A DNA stretch of 13,530 nt from DSFT01 sp032249175. GTDB taxonomy: Bacteria > Hydrothermota > Hydrothermia > LBFQ01 > DSFT01. The position numbers and the translations under genes were made by a program. Under the pieces are notes generated by a model. The model was not told where the DNA came from. It did no database searches and saw only the letters and a program-made list of their open reading frames with translations. The stretch spans positions 1 through 13,530 of the forward strand of contig JAVVGK010000030.1 in NCBI GenBank assembly GCA_032249175.1. The letters run 5' to 3'. Positions 1 through 7,867 of this stretch are shown piece after piece (the first letter of the stretch is position 1; each line of letters begins with the position of its first letter).

Positions 1-3
1 CAC

Positions 4-30
4 CCACCCTAAAAATAAGCCTTCTGCTTA
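4..30. repeat. Short intergenic repeat, copy 1 (hairpin-forming)
   Basis: The copy starts CCACCCT, followed by an A-run and then TAAGC-CTTCT-GCTTA (16-30), a perfect 5-bp stem with a 5-nt loop. It matches the copy at 128-151 in the CCACCCT box, the A-run and the TTC-GCTTA end, with a 3-nt length difference. Both copies have the same orientation. Read on the - strand, the hairpin is followed by ATTTTT, so a weak terminator role is possible. Confidence 0.5.
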
Positions 31-127
31 AAACTTTCGCCCCCTTAAATGAACTCCGATAAATTAAGTAATTTCCTGAAATTTTTAACATTATTTATTG
101 GACAAAACGAATTGTGATTTTTTCTAT

Positions 128-151
128 CCACCCTGAAAAGGCTTCGGCTTA
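128..151. repeat. Short intergenic repeat, copy 2 (hairpin-forming)
   Basis: The copy starts CCACCCT, then GAAAA, then GGC-TTCG-GCT. On the + strand the loop is a C(UUCG)G tetraloop, a type known to be very stable. On the - strand the G-T pair becomes an A-C mismatch, so the structure is better in + sense RNA. It is a direct, diverged repeat of 4-30, about 124 bp away and just after the permease stop codon. Its function is unknown. Confidence 0.5.
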
Positions 152-161
152 CCTTCACCTT

Positions 162-2165
162 CTAATTAATCTGCCCATTCTTTCTTTTTAATGTTATATC
201 ATTTTGAATTTCTTTGAGAGCAGTTTCAAGATTTTGAATATGAAGAAGTGCATTTTTTAACTTATCAGAAACTTCAACAACATTAACTATTAAGTTTTGA
301 TATTTACATATTCTATCTTTGGCATCAGTAATGCTTTTTATAATATTCAAAATTTCCCTCTCTGCGATTTCAATTTCACTTAACAATTTTTCTCTTTTTT
401 TCTTTTCTTTTTTAATAATAATTATTGCTAAAATAACAAGAATAATAAATATGCTTTGAGCTAATGCTGTTTCTATTGTTGGGTAAATACCTAAAAAGTC
501 CATAGTTGGTAAAAAATTAAGAGGAGTTGTAGAAATTAAATTTGCTTCTTGAAAACTTCTAATTGCTTGACCTGTAAATATAAATGAAAGAATATATAAA
601 ATTGAGCCTGTAATTGGGAAAATTAAGTTTAAGGGTAGTTTTAATTGGAATTTCAAAATCAAATAACCAATAATAATAATTGTAATTAGTCCAATTAAAA
701 ATCCAAAAATAATATAATTTAAATCAGTTTTTGGTGTGTTTATAATCATTGCTTGATAAAACAAAACAGTTTCAAAAGCTTCCCTATAACCAGCAAGGAA
801 ACTTAAAGAAAAAATTAAAAATAAATTACTTTTGTTTAAAGATGACTTTAATTTTTCCTTAATATATCCTATCCACATTTTACTTTCAGATTTACTAATA
901 AGCCAATAAGAAACTTGAAATAAAACAATTGCTGCTAAAATACTAACAATACCTTCAAGCATTTCTCTTTGAAGTGTAGATATACTAATGATGAATTGTG
1001 ATAATATCCAAGTAATGATTCCAAGTAATATAGCACTTATTAGTCCAAGATAAGAAATTATTATTGCTAAATTATTTTCACTTAACTTTACAATGCTTAA
1101 AATAATTCCAAATAAAATTGCAACTTCAAGTCCCTCCCTAAATATAATGGTAAATGAGTTAAAAAATGCCCAATTACCAGAAAATGCTTTTCCTTCAAGA
1201 ATAACTCTTGCTTTTTCTAAATCATTTTTTATACTTAAAATTAAATTTTCAAGTTCTTTCTCTTTATTTTTTTGTTTAACAATTCCTCTAAGTTGAGTAA
1301 ATTTCTGCTCTAACTTTGAAGCAAAACTAAAATCTTTGGCAAATAAATTCTTTTCTATTGGCTCAAAATCATTAAAATATAAATCAACAGATAAACGATA
1401 AGCCTTCTCATATTCTCCTTTTTGATATAAACTCCTTATTAAATCAAGAGAGCTAAAAATTTCATAAAAGTGATCCTTTTTTTCTATTAAGTTTTCTATA
1501 TTAGTCCTAATATAGGCAATTTCATCATCTTTATAACCCATTTCCTTTAAATTTTCATCAGAAAACTTTGAAATTGATTTTAAATCAAATTTATTATTTA
1601 CTTTTTTCTTTTGGGCATTTTGATATTTTATTGATAAAACATAAAAGGCGACATTCCACTTTTCATCATCAGATAAATTGTTAAATGAAGGCATATTTAC
1701 AAGACCAACATTTAAAATTGTCCATATTCTTAAGGGACTTAAATCATATCTTTCTAAAAAATTGGCAGGTTTTGGATTTAGTGTTTTACTTGCAGGACCA
1801 TTTCCATCTCCTTTATCTCCATGACAAACCGCACAATTGTAAAGATATATTTCCCTTCCTGATTTTAAAGAAATAGGATTTTTCGGATAAATATCTAAAT
1901 TTGCTTTATTTAATATAATTTCTCTAATTCTTGAAAGCTCATATTTTACTTTTTCTGGATTTTCTTTATTTTTTATTAGATTATAAACATTTTTTGAATA
2001 GCTTAAAATAGAGCTATCTGACAATTCTATAAGATTTTTTGAGAATTCAAGCATTTCTTTATACTCAAAGCTATCATTTATAGCATTCTCATAATCTGAA
2101 TAAATATAATCAACAATGTTAAGAACTTTCAAAGGCTCGCTTAAATTTATTATTATGAAAAGCAT
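162..2165 (-). CDS. Cytochrome c / FTR1-family iron permease fusion
   Basis: Predicted high-affinity iron uptake permease of the inner membrane with an N-terminal extracytoplasmic cytochrome c domain. From the ATG at 2165 (667 aa) it shows a short hydrophobic start (MLFIII), a helical segment, a haem-binding CAVCH (C111, C114, H115) with a candidate axial methionine in VNMPSF (about M158), a helical linker, then the FTR1 membrane domain. That domain has REGLE (343-347) and REAFE (461-465), matching the paired REGxE-type iron-translocation motifs; the second deviates (A-F for G-L). After the last membrane segment comes a lysine-rich, coiled-coil-like tail of about 80 residues. The fused architecture is a known bacterial family; coupling haem redox chemistry to iron import is inferred. 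A longer frame from a TTG at 2255 overlaps the glycosyltransferase by 47 bp and is less likely. Last gene of the tRNA-ndk operon. Confidence 0.9.
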   Translation of the reverse strand: MLFIIINLSEPLKVLNIVDYIYSDYENAINDSFEYKEMLEFSKNLIELSDSSILSYSKNVYNLIKNKENPEKVKYELSRIREIILNKANLDIYPKNPISLKSGREIYLYNCAVCHGDKGDGNGPASKTLNPKPANFLERYDLSPLRIWTILNVGLVNMPSFNNLSDDEKWNVAFYVLSIKYQNAQKKKVNNKFDLKSISKFSDENLKEMGYKDDEIAYIRTNIENLIEKKDHFYEIFSSLDLIRSLYQKGEYEKAYRLSVDLYFNDFEPIEKNLFAKDFSFASKLEQKFTQLRGIVKQKNKEKELENLILSIKNDLEKARVILEGKAFSGNWAFFNSFTIIFREGLEVAILFGIILSIVKLSENNLAIIISYLGLISAILLGIITWILSQFIISISTLQREMLEGIVSILAAIVLFQVSYWLISKSESKMWIGYIKEKLKSSLNKSNLFLIFSLSFLAGYREAFETVLFYQAMIINTPKTDLNYIIFGFLIGLITIIIIGYLILKFQLKLPLNLIFPITGSILYILSFIFTGQAIRSFQEANLISTTPLNFLPTMDFLGIYPTIETALAQSIFIILVILAIIIIKKEKKKREKLLSEIEIAEREILNIIKSITDAKDRICKYQNLIVNVVEVSDKLKNALLHIQNLETALKEIQNDITLKRKNGQIN

Positions 2166-2193
2166 AACTAATTTCTTACTTAAAAAGTCAGAA

Positions 2194-2199
2194 ATTTTA
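2194..2199 (-). promoter_or_regulatory. Possible promoter for the iron permease gene
   Basis: The 43-bp gap between the glycosyltransferase stop and the permease ATG contains CTTTAAAATTTC on the - strand, the same core as at the five stronger promoters in this window, with TAAAAT at 2199-2194. It lies 28 nt from the ATG rather than 7-9 nt, and no TTG-type -35 is seen at 15-17 bp. A start here would give a leader of roughly 20 nt. It could allow the permease to be expressed separately from the operon. Confidence 0.35.
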
Positions 2200-2208
2200 A
2201 AGTTAATT

Positions 2209-3051
2209 TTATTGAAAATGATTTGCAAAATCAATATCTTTAATTTTATAATCAAATAAATCTCTTACCATTAAAATTAAGCTATAAAACAAAAAACCAA
2301 TCAAAAGCAAAGGAAAAAGTAGTTTAAAAATAAGATAGTTTTTTATCATAAATAAGAAAAGTGATTTTGCTCTTTTAAATTCAGCAAAACTATTTTTAAT
2401 TCTTCTTGTAATACCAACATTATGCTTAACTACCAAGTAATTTAATAAAAAAAGTTTATAACCATTTTTTAAAGCCCTTAGGGATATATCTAAATCTTCT
2501 CCATAAAAGAAAAATTTTTCATCAAATCCACCAAGCTTTAAAAAAATATTCTTTTTAAACATTAAAAAAGTTCCAACTAACGCTTCAACCTCAATAATTT
2601 TATCACCTTTATCCAAATATAAAAATTTTTTACTTAAATTGAAAAATCTTAAAATAGAACGTCTTCCAAAAAATAATAAAAATGGATTTTTTACTCTTCT
2701 TGCTGATGGCCAAATTTTATTATTATTAGAAATGATTTTTGGACTAACTGCAAAAGCATTTTCACTACTACTTAAAAATTTATATAATTCATATATTACA
2801 TTAACTTCAAAATCACAATCAGGATTTATAAGTAAGATATAATTAAAATTTGCCAACTTTACTGCTCTATTAACAGCAGGACCAAAACCTATATTATAAG
2901 GACTATTTATAACTTTAACATCATCACAAAAAATTTCATCATCTTTTGAATTATTCCAAATAATAATTTCAAAGTCCTCATTTTTTAGTTTTTCCAACAA
3001 TTTTTTTATATGTTTTGATGTCCAAAAATTCACGAAAATTATGCTTACCAT
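2209..3051 (-). CDS. Family 2 glycosyltransferase (membrane-anchored)
   Basis: Predicted inverting GT-A fold glycosyltransferase of the rhamnosyltransferase/WbbL-like GT2 type, using a nucleotide sugar to build a surface glycan; donor and acceptor cannot be told from sequence. Visible motifs: an N-terminal beta strand (VSIIFVNF), NIGFGPAVNRAV at about 53-64, the metal/nucleotide-binding INPDCD (75-80, in the DxD position), and GGFDEKFFFYGEDLD (174-188), the acceptor/catalytic motif with the expected GED. A membrane segment spans about 243-262 and ends in a short charged tail, so the enzyme probably sits on the cytoplasmic face. The start codon overlaps the cdsA stop by 7 bp (ATGGTAA), suggesting translational coupling. 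The 280-aa length is usual for this type. Confidence 0.88.
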   Translation of the reverse strand: MVSIIFVNFWTSKHIKKLLEKLKNEDFEIIIWNNSKDDEIFCDDVKVINSPYNIGFGPAVNRAVKLANFNYILLINPDCDFEVNVIYELYKFLSSSENAFAVSPKIISNNNKIWPSARRVKNPFLLFFGRRSILRFFNLSKKFLYLDKGDKIIEVEALVGTFLMFKKNIFLKLGGFDEKFFFYGEDLDISLRALKNGYKLFLLNYLVVKHNVGITRRIKNSFAEFKRAKSLFLFMIKNYLIFKLLFPLLLIGFLFYSLILMVRDLFDYKIKDIDFANHFQ

Positions 3052-3842
3052 AAATGAATTAAAATAAAGTAAATTGGAATGTTAAGAATTAAACTATCAA
3101 CTCTATCCAAAAATCCACCATGACCTGGTAGAAAATAACCAGAATCTTTAACATTAGCTTCCCTTTTTATAACCGACTCAACTAAGTCTCCAATTGTTCC
3201 ACTTATTGAAAGTATTATTGAAAAAACTATATATTTTAACATGCTAAATTTAAATAAAATAGAAAAAAGAATACTTAACATTACTGAAAAAATTATTCCA
3301 CCCAATAAACCTTCAATTGTTTTATTAGGACTTATATTAACAGCAAGTTTATGCTTTCCAAAAAACTTTCCAATAAAAAACGCAAAAATATCATTTGTCC
3401 AAGTAATAGCAATTACATATATTACATGATAAATTGAGATATCCCTTAAATTTACAAACAAAGCAGAAGGTATGGAAAGATATAAAAAACCATAAATTGA
3501 AATAGCACCATCTTCAATTCTTCTACCTGAATTATAATAAAATGGTATTGAGAGGACAAAAATAATAAATAAACTTACAAAAGTTATAAATGTAATCTCA
3601 AAGAATTTAGTATTTGAAGAAAATGAAATTAAAATAATTGAAGCAAGAATTGTTAAAAATCTAAAAGGCATAAATCCAATTTTTTTCATAAGATTAAAGT
3701 ATTCAATTAGTCCTAAAATTGCAAGAAGAATTATTGAAATTTTAAAAACTAATCCACCAATTAAAACAATAGAAAAAAATATAACTCCTCCAATTATTCC
3801 CGATAAAATTCTTATAATTAAGCTTTTTTGAATATTCTCCAA
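3045..3842 (-). CDS. cdsA: Phosphatidate cytidylyltransferase
   Basis: Integral membrane enzyme making CDP-diacylglycerol from phosphatidate and CTP, the branch point of phospholipid synthesis. The polytopic protein (about 265 aa) has several hydrophobic segments. A central motif (TWTNDIFAFFIGKFFGK, then ISPNKTIEG) is followed by the C-terminal CdsA signature: SVIKREANVKDSG, then PGHGGFLDRVDS with the conserved D-R-D residues. Start choice: no ATG fits. TTG at 3842 has GGAGAG six nt upstream; another TTG at 3854 adds four residues but has only a weak AAAGA upstream. The N-terminus overlaps the dehydrogenase gene by 25 bp. It lies between an NAD-dependent dehydrogenase and a glycosyltransferase, in an operon with envelope flavour. 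Confidence 0.92.
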   Translation of the reverse strand: MENIQKSLIIRILSGIIGGVIFFSIVLIGGLVFKISIILLAILGLIEYFNLMKKIGFMPFRFLTILASIILISFSSNTKFFEITFITFVSLFIIFVLSIPFYYNSGRRIEDGAISIYGFLYLSIPSALFVNLRDISIYHVIYVIAITWTNDIFAFFIGKFFGKHKLAVNISPNKTIEGLLGGIIFSVMLSILFSILFKFSMLKYIVFSIILSISGTIGDLVESVIKREANVKDSGYFLPGHGGFLDRVDSLILNIPIYFILIHLW

Positions 3843-4633
3843 ATTTCTCTCCAATCTTTATTTGAAAGACCATATCTTTTGGCAAGTTCATAAATTTCTC
3901 TTGCAGATGATGTAATGAAAAAAGGAATGTTTTTTTCATGTGCAGAAATCCTAGCATACTCAATATCTTTTGCCATAAGCTCAGTAGTAAATGATATTTC
4001 AACATCATTATTATAATATTTACCATATCTTCTTGCCATATCAATTATTGGTCTATCTCCTTGAATTTCAAAAATTTCATTTTCAATATCAAATTCTTTT
4101 ATAAATGTATTAAACTCCAAGGATAAGACATAAAAAACACCATGAATAAAGTTTGATGCAAGTTTTATAGCACTAGCCTTTACACTATCATTAACAAAAT
4201 AAACATTACCAAGATATTTTATAAAATCTAATTTATTTTCTTCAAAAAAATTTTTATTTTCACCAAAAATAATCCTTGCTTTTCCTTCTTCTATATCTTT
4301 TGGACCTGCAAAAACAGGACTTGAAACATAATTTTTATAATTTTCTTTAATTTCAATAACAGCTTTTGGATATAGAGTTGAAAAGTCTATAATAACTTTA
4401 TTTTTTGGTATAAATTTTAAGACACTTTTTACCGCTTCATAATCCGAAAGCATAAATAAAAAAATTTTCGTTTCTTTCACAAAATTTTCAATATCATAAA
4501 AAACATTTGCTTTTCCTTCAAATTCTTTTAATTTTTCTTTCGTTCTATTAAATAAATTTAATTTTAAATTATGATTTAATAAGTTTTTAACAATTCCTTT
4601 GCCCATTCTACCAAGACCAATTAAACCAATCAT
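3818..4633 (-). CDS. NAD(P)-dependent beta-hydroxyacid dehydrogenase family protein
   Basis: Member of the 3-hydroxyisobutyrate / 6-phosphogluconate-type dehydrogenase family; its substrate cannot be assigned. From the ATG at 4633 (271 aa) it starts directly with a Rossmann strand and the dinucleotide-binding GLGRMG (6-11). NR at 29-30 after the second strand suggests NADP preference (inference). Next come a substrate-loop motif DFSTLYP (83-89, family DxSTxxP), SPVFAGP (105-111), the candidate catalytic lysine K157 in AIKLASNF, and K222 in FTTELMAKDIEYA, so key residues look intact. The 271 aa is slightly short for the family. A TTG at 4645 would add four residues and overlap ndk. The ATG lies one base after the ndk stop, so coupling is likely. 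Confidence 0.85.
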   Translation of the reverse strand: MIGLIGLGRMGKGIVKNLLNHNLKLNLFNRTKEKLKEFEGKANVFYDIENFVKETKIFLFMLSDYEAVKSVLKFIPKNKVIIDFSTLYPKAVIEIKENYKNYVSSPVFAGPKDIEEGKARIIFGENKNFFEENKLDFIKYLGNVYFVNDSVKASAIKLASNFIHGVFYVLSLEFNTFIKEFDIENEIFEIQGDRPIIDMARRYGKYYNNDVEISFTTELMAKDIEYARISAHEKNIPFFITSSAREIYELAKRYGLSNKDWREIWRIFKKA

Positions 4634-4634
4634 T

Positions 4635-5033
4635 TTAATCTTCAAAGAAAAATTTCAATTCTCTTTGAGCATTTTCAATTGAATCAGAAGCATGAACAAC
4701 ATTTTTTGTAATACTTTCTCCAAATAAGTTTCTAATTGTTCCTTTTTCTGCTTTTTTAGGGTCAGTAGAACCTATAAAACTTCTTATTTTTTCAACAACA
4801 TTTTCTCCTTCAATTCTAATACCTACAACATAACCACTTGTTATAAAATCAATAAGCTCATTAAAAAATGGTTTTTCTTTATGAACTTCATAAAATTTTT
4901 CCGCTTCCTCTCTTGAAAATTTTTTCATTCTAATGCCCGTTATTTCAAAGCCTGCTTCTTCAATCATTGAAATGATTTTTCCTATAATTTTTTTACTTGT
5001 TCCATCAGGTTTTATCATTAATAGTGTTTTCAT
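4635..5033 (-). CDS. ndk: Nucleoside diphosphate kinase
   Basis: Transfers the gamma phosphate from ATP to other NDPs through a phosphohistidine intermediate, balancing the NTP/dNTP pools; cytosolic. At 132 aa it is slightly shorter than the usual 135-150 aa. It has the N-terminal TLLMIKPDG, the GTIRNLFG nucleotide-binding segment, and the active-site histidine H114 in NVVHASDS, a complete signature. The ATG is separated from the 3' end of tRNA-Leu by only 2 nt, with no Shine-Dalgarno possible in that gap, and no promoter is visible apart from the tRNA one. The gene is therefore probably co-transcribed with the tRNA, and tRNA 3' processing would release an almost leaderless ndk mRNA (inference). 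Confidence 0.97.
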   Translation of the reverse strand: MKTLLMIKPDGTSKKIIGKIISMIEEAGFEITGIRMKKFSREEAEKFYEVHKEKPFFNELIDFITSGYVVGIRIEGENVVEKIRSFIGSTDPKKAEKGTIRNLFGESITKNVVHASDSIENAQRELKFFFED

Positions 5034-5035
5034 AA

Positions 5036-5120
5036 TGCGGAGGGAGGGACTTGAACCCTCACACCCTTGACAGGTAGTGGCCCCTCAAACCACCGCGTCT
5101 GCCAATTCCGCCACCTCCGC
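5036..5120 (-). tRNA. tRNA-Leu (anticodon GAG)
   Basis: The 85-nt class II tRNA folds completely by eye. The acceptor GCGGAGG pairs perfectly with CCTCCGC, followed by discriminator A. There is a D-arm with GCG/CGC, then the anticodon stem GTGGT/GCCAC with loop TTGAGGG giving anticodon GAG (reads CUU/CUC). A long variable arm and a T-arm GAGGG-TTCAAGT-CCCTC complete the molecule. CCA is not encoded. About 54 of 85 bases are G or C, far above the surrounding genes and typical of thermophiles. It begins 9 nt after a TAAAAT -10 box and is followed 2 nt later by the ndk start codon. Confidence 0.97.
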
Positions 5121-5129
5121 AAGTTTAAA

Positions 5130-5158
5130 ATTTTAAAGCAGAATCTTTCATAAGCCAA
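5130..5158 (-). promoter_or_regulatory. Promoter of the tRNA-Leu/ndk operon
   Basis: On the - strand, -35 TTGGCT (5158-5153), a 17-bp spacer, then -10 TAAAAT (5135-5130) inside TGCTTTAAAATTTTAAAC. The -10 ends 9 nt before the mature tRNA 5' end, so transcription should begin at or just before the tRNA. That calibrates the other copies of the element. It lies in the 40-bp gap after radC. Confidence 0.75.
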
Positions 5159-5160
5159 GC

Positions 5161-5799
5161 TCATAAATTATTTATCAAACTAATATAACCATTTCTTGAA
5201 AATATAATATGTTCTAAAAGTTCAATTTCTAAGTGTTTTAATAGTTGTTTTAATTTTCTTGTGAATTCTAAATCTTCATTACTTGGTTTTAAATTATTAG
5301 AAGGATGATTGTGAGCTAAAATTAAAAATGAAGCATTATTTAAGATACAAACTTCAACAACATCTCTAAAATGAACATTTACAATGTTTTTTCTTCCTTT
5401 TGCTAACATTTCAGTTCTTATAAGTCTTTTGTGTCCATCAAGCAAAATTGCTATTAAAACTTCATTATTTTCATATGCATAAGGAATTAAAATTTTATAA
5501 ATATCATCTAAACTTCTAATAACTTCATTATTGAAATTTGAAAACATTCTTCTTCCAAGCTCAATAGCACAAATAATCCTTGAAGCTTTTGCTAATCCAA
5601 GACCTTCAACTTGTAATAATGTATCAATACTAATATCTTTTAAACTTCTTAAACCAAACAAATTGATAATTTTTTTTGAAAGCTTAAAAACATTTTCTTT
5701 TTTATTACCTGTTCCAATGATGATAGCCAAAAGTTCTTCATCTTTTAAATTTTTTACACCAAACTTTTTTAATTTCTCTCTTGGTAAAATTTTATCCAT
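5161..5799 (-). CDS. radC: RadC-family JAB/MPN-domain protein
   Basis: Conserved bacterial protein of the UPF0758 family, historically named DNA repair protein RadC although a repair role is not well supported. The 212 aa comprise an N-terminal RadC domain beginning PREKLKKFGVKNLKDEELLAI, a helix-hairpin-helix-like segment VEGLGLAKASRI (64-75), and a C-terminal MPN/JAB1 domain. The metal-site motif is HNHPSN...SNED, with H163, H165 and D176 as expected zinc ligands. Both domains are complete and the length is usual. Its ATG lies inside the pnp 3' end (8-bp overlap ATGGATAA) with no Shine-Dalgarno, so translation is probably coupled to pnp. It is the last gene of the rpsO-pnp-radC unit; a fresh promoter follows it. 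Confidence 0.93.
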   Translation of the reverse strand: MDKILPREKLKKFGVKNLKDEELLAIIIGTGNKKENVFKLSKKIINLFGLRSLKDISIDTLLQVEGLGLAKASRIICAIELGRRMFSNFNNEVIRSLDDIYKILIPYAYENNEVLIAILLDGHKRLIRTEMLAKGRKNIVNVHFRDVVEVCILNNASFLILAHNHPSNNLKPSNEDLEFTRKLKQLLKHLEIELLEHIIFSRNGYISLINNL

Positions 5800-7867
5800 C
5801 TATTGAATTGTCAGTTAAGGCTTGCTTTCTTGAAAGTTTTGGTCTTCCAATTTCATCAATATCAATAACTTTAACCATTATTTCATCACCAACTTTAAAT
5901 AAACTTTTTAAATCTTTAATTGGTTTATCCTCAACTTCTGAAATATGAACAAGACCAATTTTTCCAGGTAAAATTTCAACAAATAATCCATAATTTTCAA
6001 TTCTCGTTATTTTTCCTAAATAAACTTTTCCAATTTCAATTTCTCCTAAAATTTCATCTATCATTTCTTTTGCCTTTTTAACATTTTCATAATCAGGTCC
6101 AGAAATTAATGTTTTTCCAGTATCAAAATCAATTTCAATTTTCGTATTCGTTGAATTTATTATTTTTCTTATAACCTTGCCACCAGGACCAATAACATCT
6201 CCAATTTTTTCAACTGGTATATTAGTAATAATAATTTTTGGAGCAAATTTTGATACTTCTTTTCTTGGCTCACTTATCGTTTTTGACATAATATTAAGAA
6301 TATAATTTCTTGCTTCTTTTGCTCTTTCAAAAGCGGATTTTATAATTCCCAAATCTAATCCTCTTATTTTAATATCTAATTGTATAGCAGTTATTCCTTT
6401 CCTTGTGCCAGCTATTTTAAAATCCATATCTCCAAAATGGTCTTCCATTCCTATAATATCTGTAAGTAAAACATAATTTTCATAACTTTCCAGAATTAAA
6501 CCAATAGAAATGCCAGCAACCATAGAACTTATAGGAACACCAGCATCCATTAAAGCAAGTGTTCCTCCACATACTGTTGCCATAGATGTTGAGCCATTAG
6601 ATTGAGTAATTTCAGAAACAAGCCTTATTGTATATGGGAATACATCTTCTTCAGGAATGACATAACTTAAAGCTTTTTCAGCTAATGCTCCATGTCCTAT
6701 TTCCCTCCTACTTGGTCCTCTTAATGCTCTTACTTCATTTGTGGAGAATGGATGAAAGTTATAATGAACCATAAATCTCTTAAATTCTTCTTCTTCAAGT
6801 TCTGATAAAATTTGGGCATCCCTTTTGGTTCCAAGTGTTGCTATAACAAGTGCTTGTGTTTCACCCCTTGTAAATAAAGCAGAGCCATGAGTTCTTGGTA
6901 AAATCCCAACTTCACAGGATATTGGTCTAATCTCATTTAACTTTCTTCCATCTACTCTTATATTACTTTTTAAAACTTCCTCCCTCATAATTCTTGAAGA
7001 TAATCTATTTAATGCTTCATTTATTTCAACTTCACTATTTGGAAACTTTTCCAATAATTTTTGAGTTATTTCTTTGTATAAGTTTTCAAGGGCTAAATTT
7101 CTCTCACCTTTTGAAGGAACATAAATAGCATTTTTAAGTTCTTCTTTGAAATTTAAAACTTCATTATATATCTCATCACTTGCTTTTATAATTGTAGGCT
7201 CAGCTTTTGGTTTTGAAAATTTTTCTAATAGTTCTTCTTGATATTTAATTGTTTTCTCAATATAAGGAATGCCAAATTCAATAGCAGATAATAATATGCT
7301 TTCTTCTATTTCTCTTCCACCAAATTCAATCATATGAATATAACCACCTTTTGTTCCAACTAATAATAAATCAAATTCACTTTTTTGAGATATTGTAGGA
7401 TTAACAATAAATTCATTATCAATCATTCCAATTCTTACAGCTCCAACAGGTCCATTAAATGGAATTTCAGATGAGCATAAAGCGAAACTTGCTCCAATAA
7501 TAGCAGGAATATAAGGTGGATTTTCATTATCATAAGATAATAGTAATGCCACAATTTCAACATCATCTATCATACCTTTTGGAAAGTGAGGTCTTATAGA
7601 TCTGTCAATTGCTCTTCCAATTATGATTTCTCTGTCAGTTGCCTTTCCTTCCCTTTTTATAAATCCTGCGGGAATTTTACCAGCAGCATAAGCACCTTCC
7701 CTATATTCTACAAGAAGTGGAAGGAAATCCTTCTTTTCTTCTGATTTTTTCCAAATGGCACTTACTAAAACAACAGTTTCACCATAGCTTGATATAACTG
7801 TTGAGCTTGCTAAATTACCAATTTTACCAAATTCAAGTTTTAAGGCTCTATTGCCTATTTCTATCAT
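5792..7867 (-). CDS. pnp: Polyribonucleotide nucleotidyltransferase (PNPase)
   Basis: Phosphorolytic 3'-5' exoribonuclease acting in RNA decay, a trimer in the cytosol. The 691 aa have the standard order: first RNase PH domain, alpha-helical linker, second RNase PH domain with the catalytic region GMEDHFGDMDFKIAGT, a KH domain (about 544-610) with the GxxG-type IGPGGK, and an S1 domain (about 611-680) with YGLFVEILPGKIGLVHISE. The length is normal and no key motif is missing. The ATG overlaps the rpsO stop as ATGA, with an AGAGG-like Shine-Dalgarno close upstream inside rpsO. The rpsO-pnp order is the classic bacterial arrangement. No leader hairpin of the kind PNPase uses for autoregulation in E. 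coli is possible in the 4-bp overlap. Confidence 0.98.
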   Translation of the reverse strand: MIEIGNRALKLEFGKIGNLASSTVISSYGETVVLVSAIWKKSEEKKDFLPLLVEYREGAYAAGKIPAGFIKREGKATDREIIIGRAIDRSIRPHFPKGMIDDVEIVALLLSYDNENPPYIPAIIGASFALCSSEIPFNGPVGAVRIGMIDNEFIVNPTISQKSEFDLLLVGTKGGYIHMIEFGGREIEESILLSAIEFGIPYIEKTIKYQEELLEKFSKPKAEPTIIKASDEIYNEVLNFKEELKNAIYVPSKGERNLALENLYKEITQKLLEKFPNSEVEINEALNRLSSRIMREEVLKSNIRVDGRKLNEIRPISCEVGILPRTHGSALFTRGETQALVIATLGTKRDAQILSELEEEEFKRFMVHYNFHPFSTNEVRALRGPSRREIGHGALAEKALSYVIPEEDVFPYTIRLVSEITQSNGSTSMATVCGGTLALMDAGVPISSMVAGISIGLILESYENYVLLTDIIGMEDHFGDMDFKIAGTRKGITAIQLDIKIRGLDLGIIKSAFERAKEARNYILNIMSKTISEPRKEVSKFAPKIIITNIPVEKIGDVIGPGGKVIRKIINSTNTKIEIDFDTGKTLISGPDYENVKKAKEMIDEILGEIEIGKVYLGKITRIENYGLFVEILPGKIGLVHISEVEDKPIKDLKSLFKVGDEIMVKVIDIDEIGRPKLSRKQALTDNSIDG

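Larger units (their letters stand above)
1..161. other. Non-coding stretch downstream of the iron permease gene
   Basis: No convincing reading frame is visible on either strand. The stretch holds two diverged copies of a short hairpin-forming repeat (4-30 and 128-151) separated by AT-rich sequence with a small C-run near 41-45. It is the longest gene-free stretch in the window, in which most gaps are under 45 bp. On the - strand, where the permease gene is transcribed, no strong stem followed by a T-run was found, so a conventional intrinsic terminator cannot be called. Confidence 0.6.

Noticed and set aside
1..151. Possible CRISPR array from the repeated CCACCCT hairpins
   Set aside because: Only two diverged copies 124 bp apart, with unequal length and no regular spacers.
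100..161. Intrinsic terminator after the iron permease
   Set aside because: On the transcribed strand the hairpin has a short stem with an A-C mismatch and is followed only by TTTC; the better-paired form is on the other strand.
1093..1296. + strand open frames inside the permease gene (also 1685-1876) and others opposite pnp, radC and cdsA
   Set aside because: They are antisense shadows of genes with clear family motifs and have no promoter or SD.
2166..2255. TTG-initiated 30-residue N-terminal extension of the iron permease
   Set aside because: It overlaps the glycosyltransferase by 47 bp, lacks an SD, and the ATG at 2165 gives a start like those of the other exported proteins.
3742..4044. 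Open frame of about 100 codons on the - strand overlapping the dehydrogenase and cdsA
   Set aside because: It is in another frame across two well-supported genes and its product shows no recognisable pattern.
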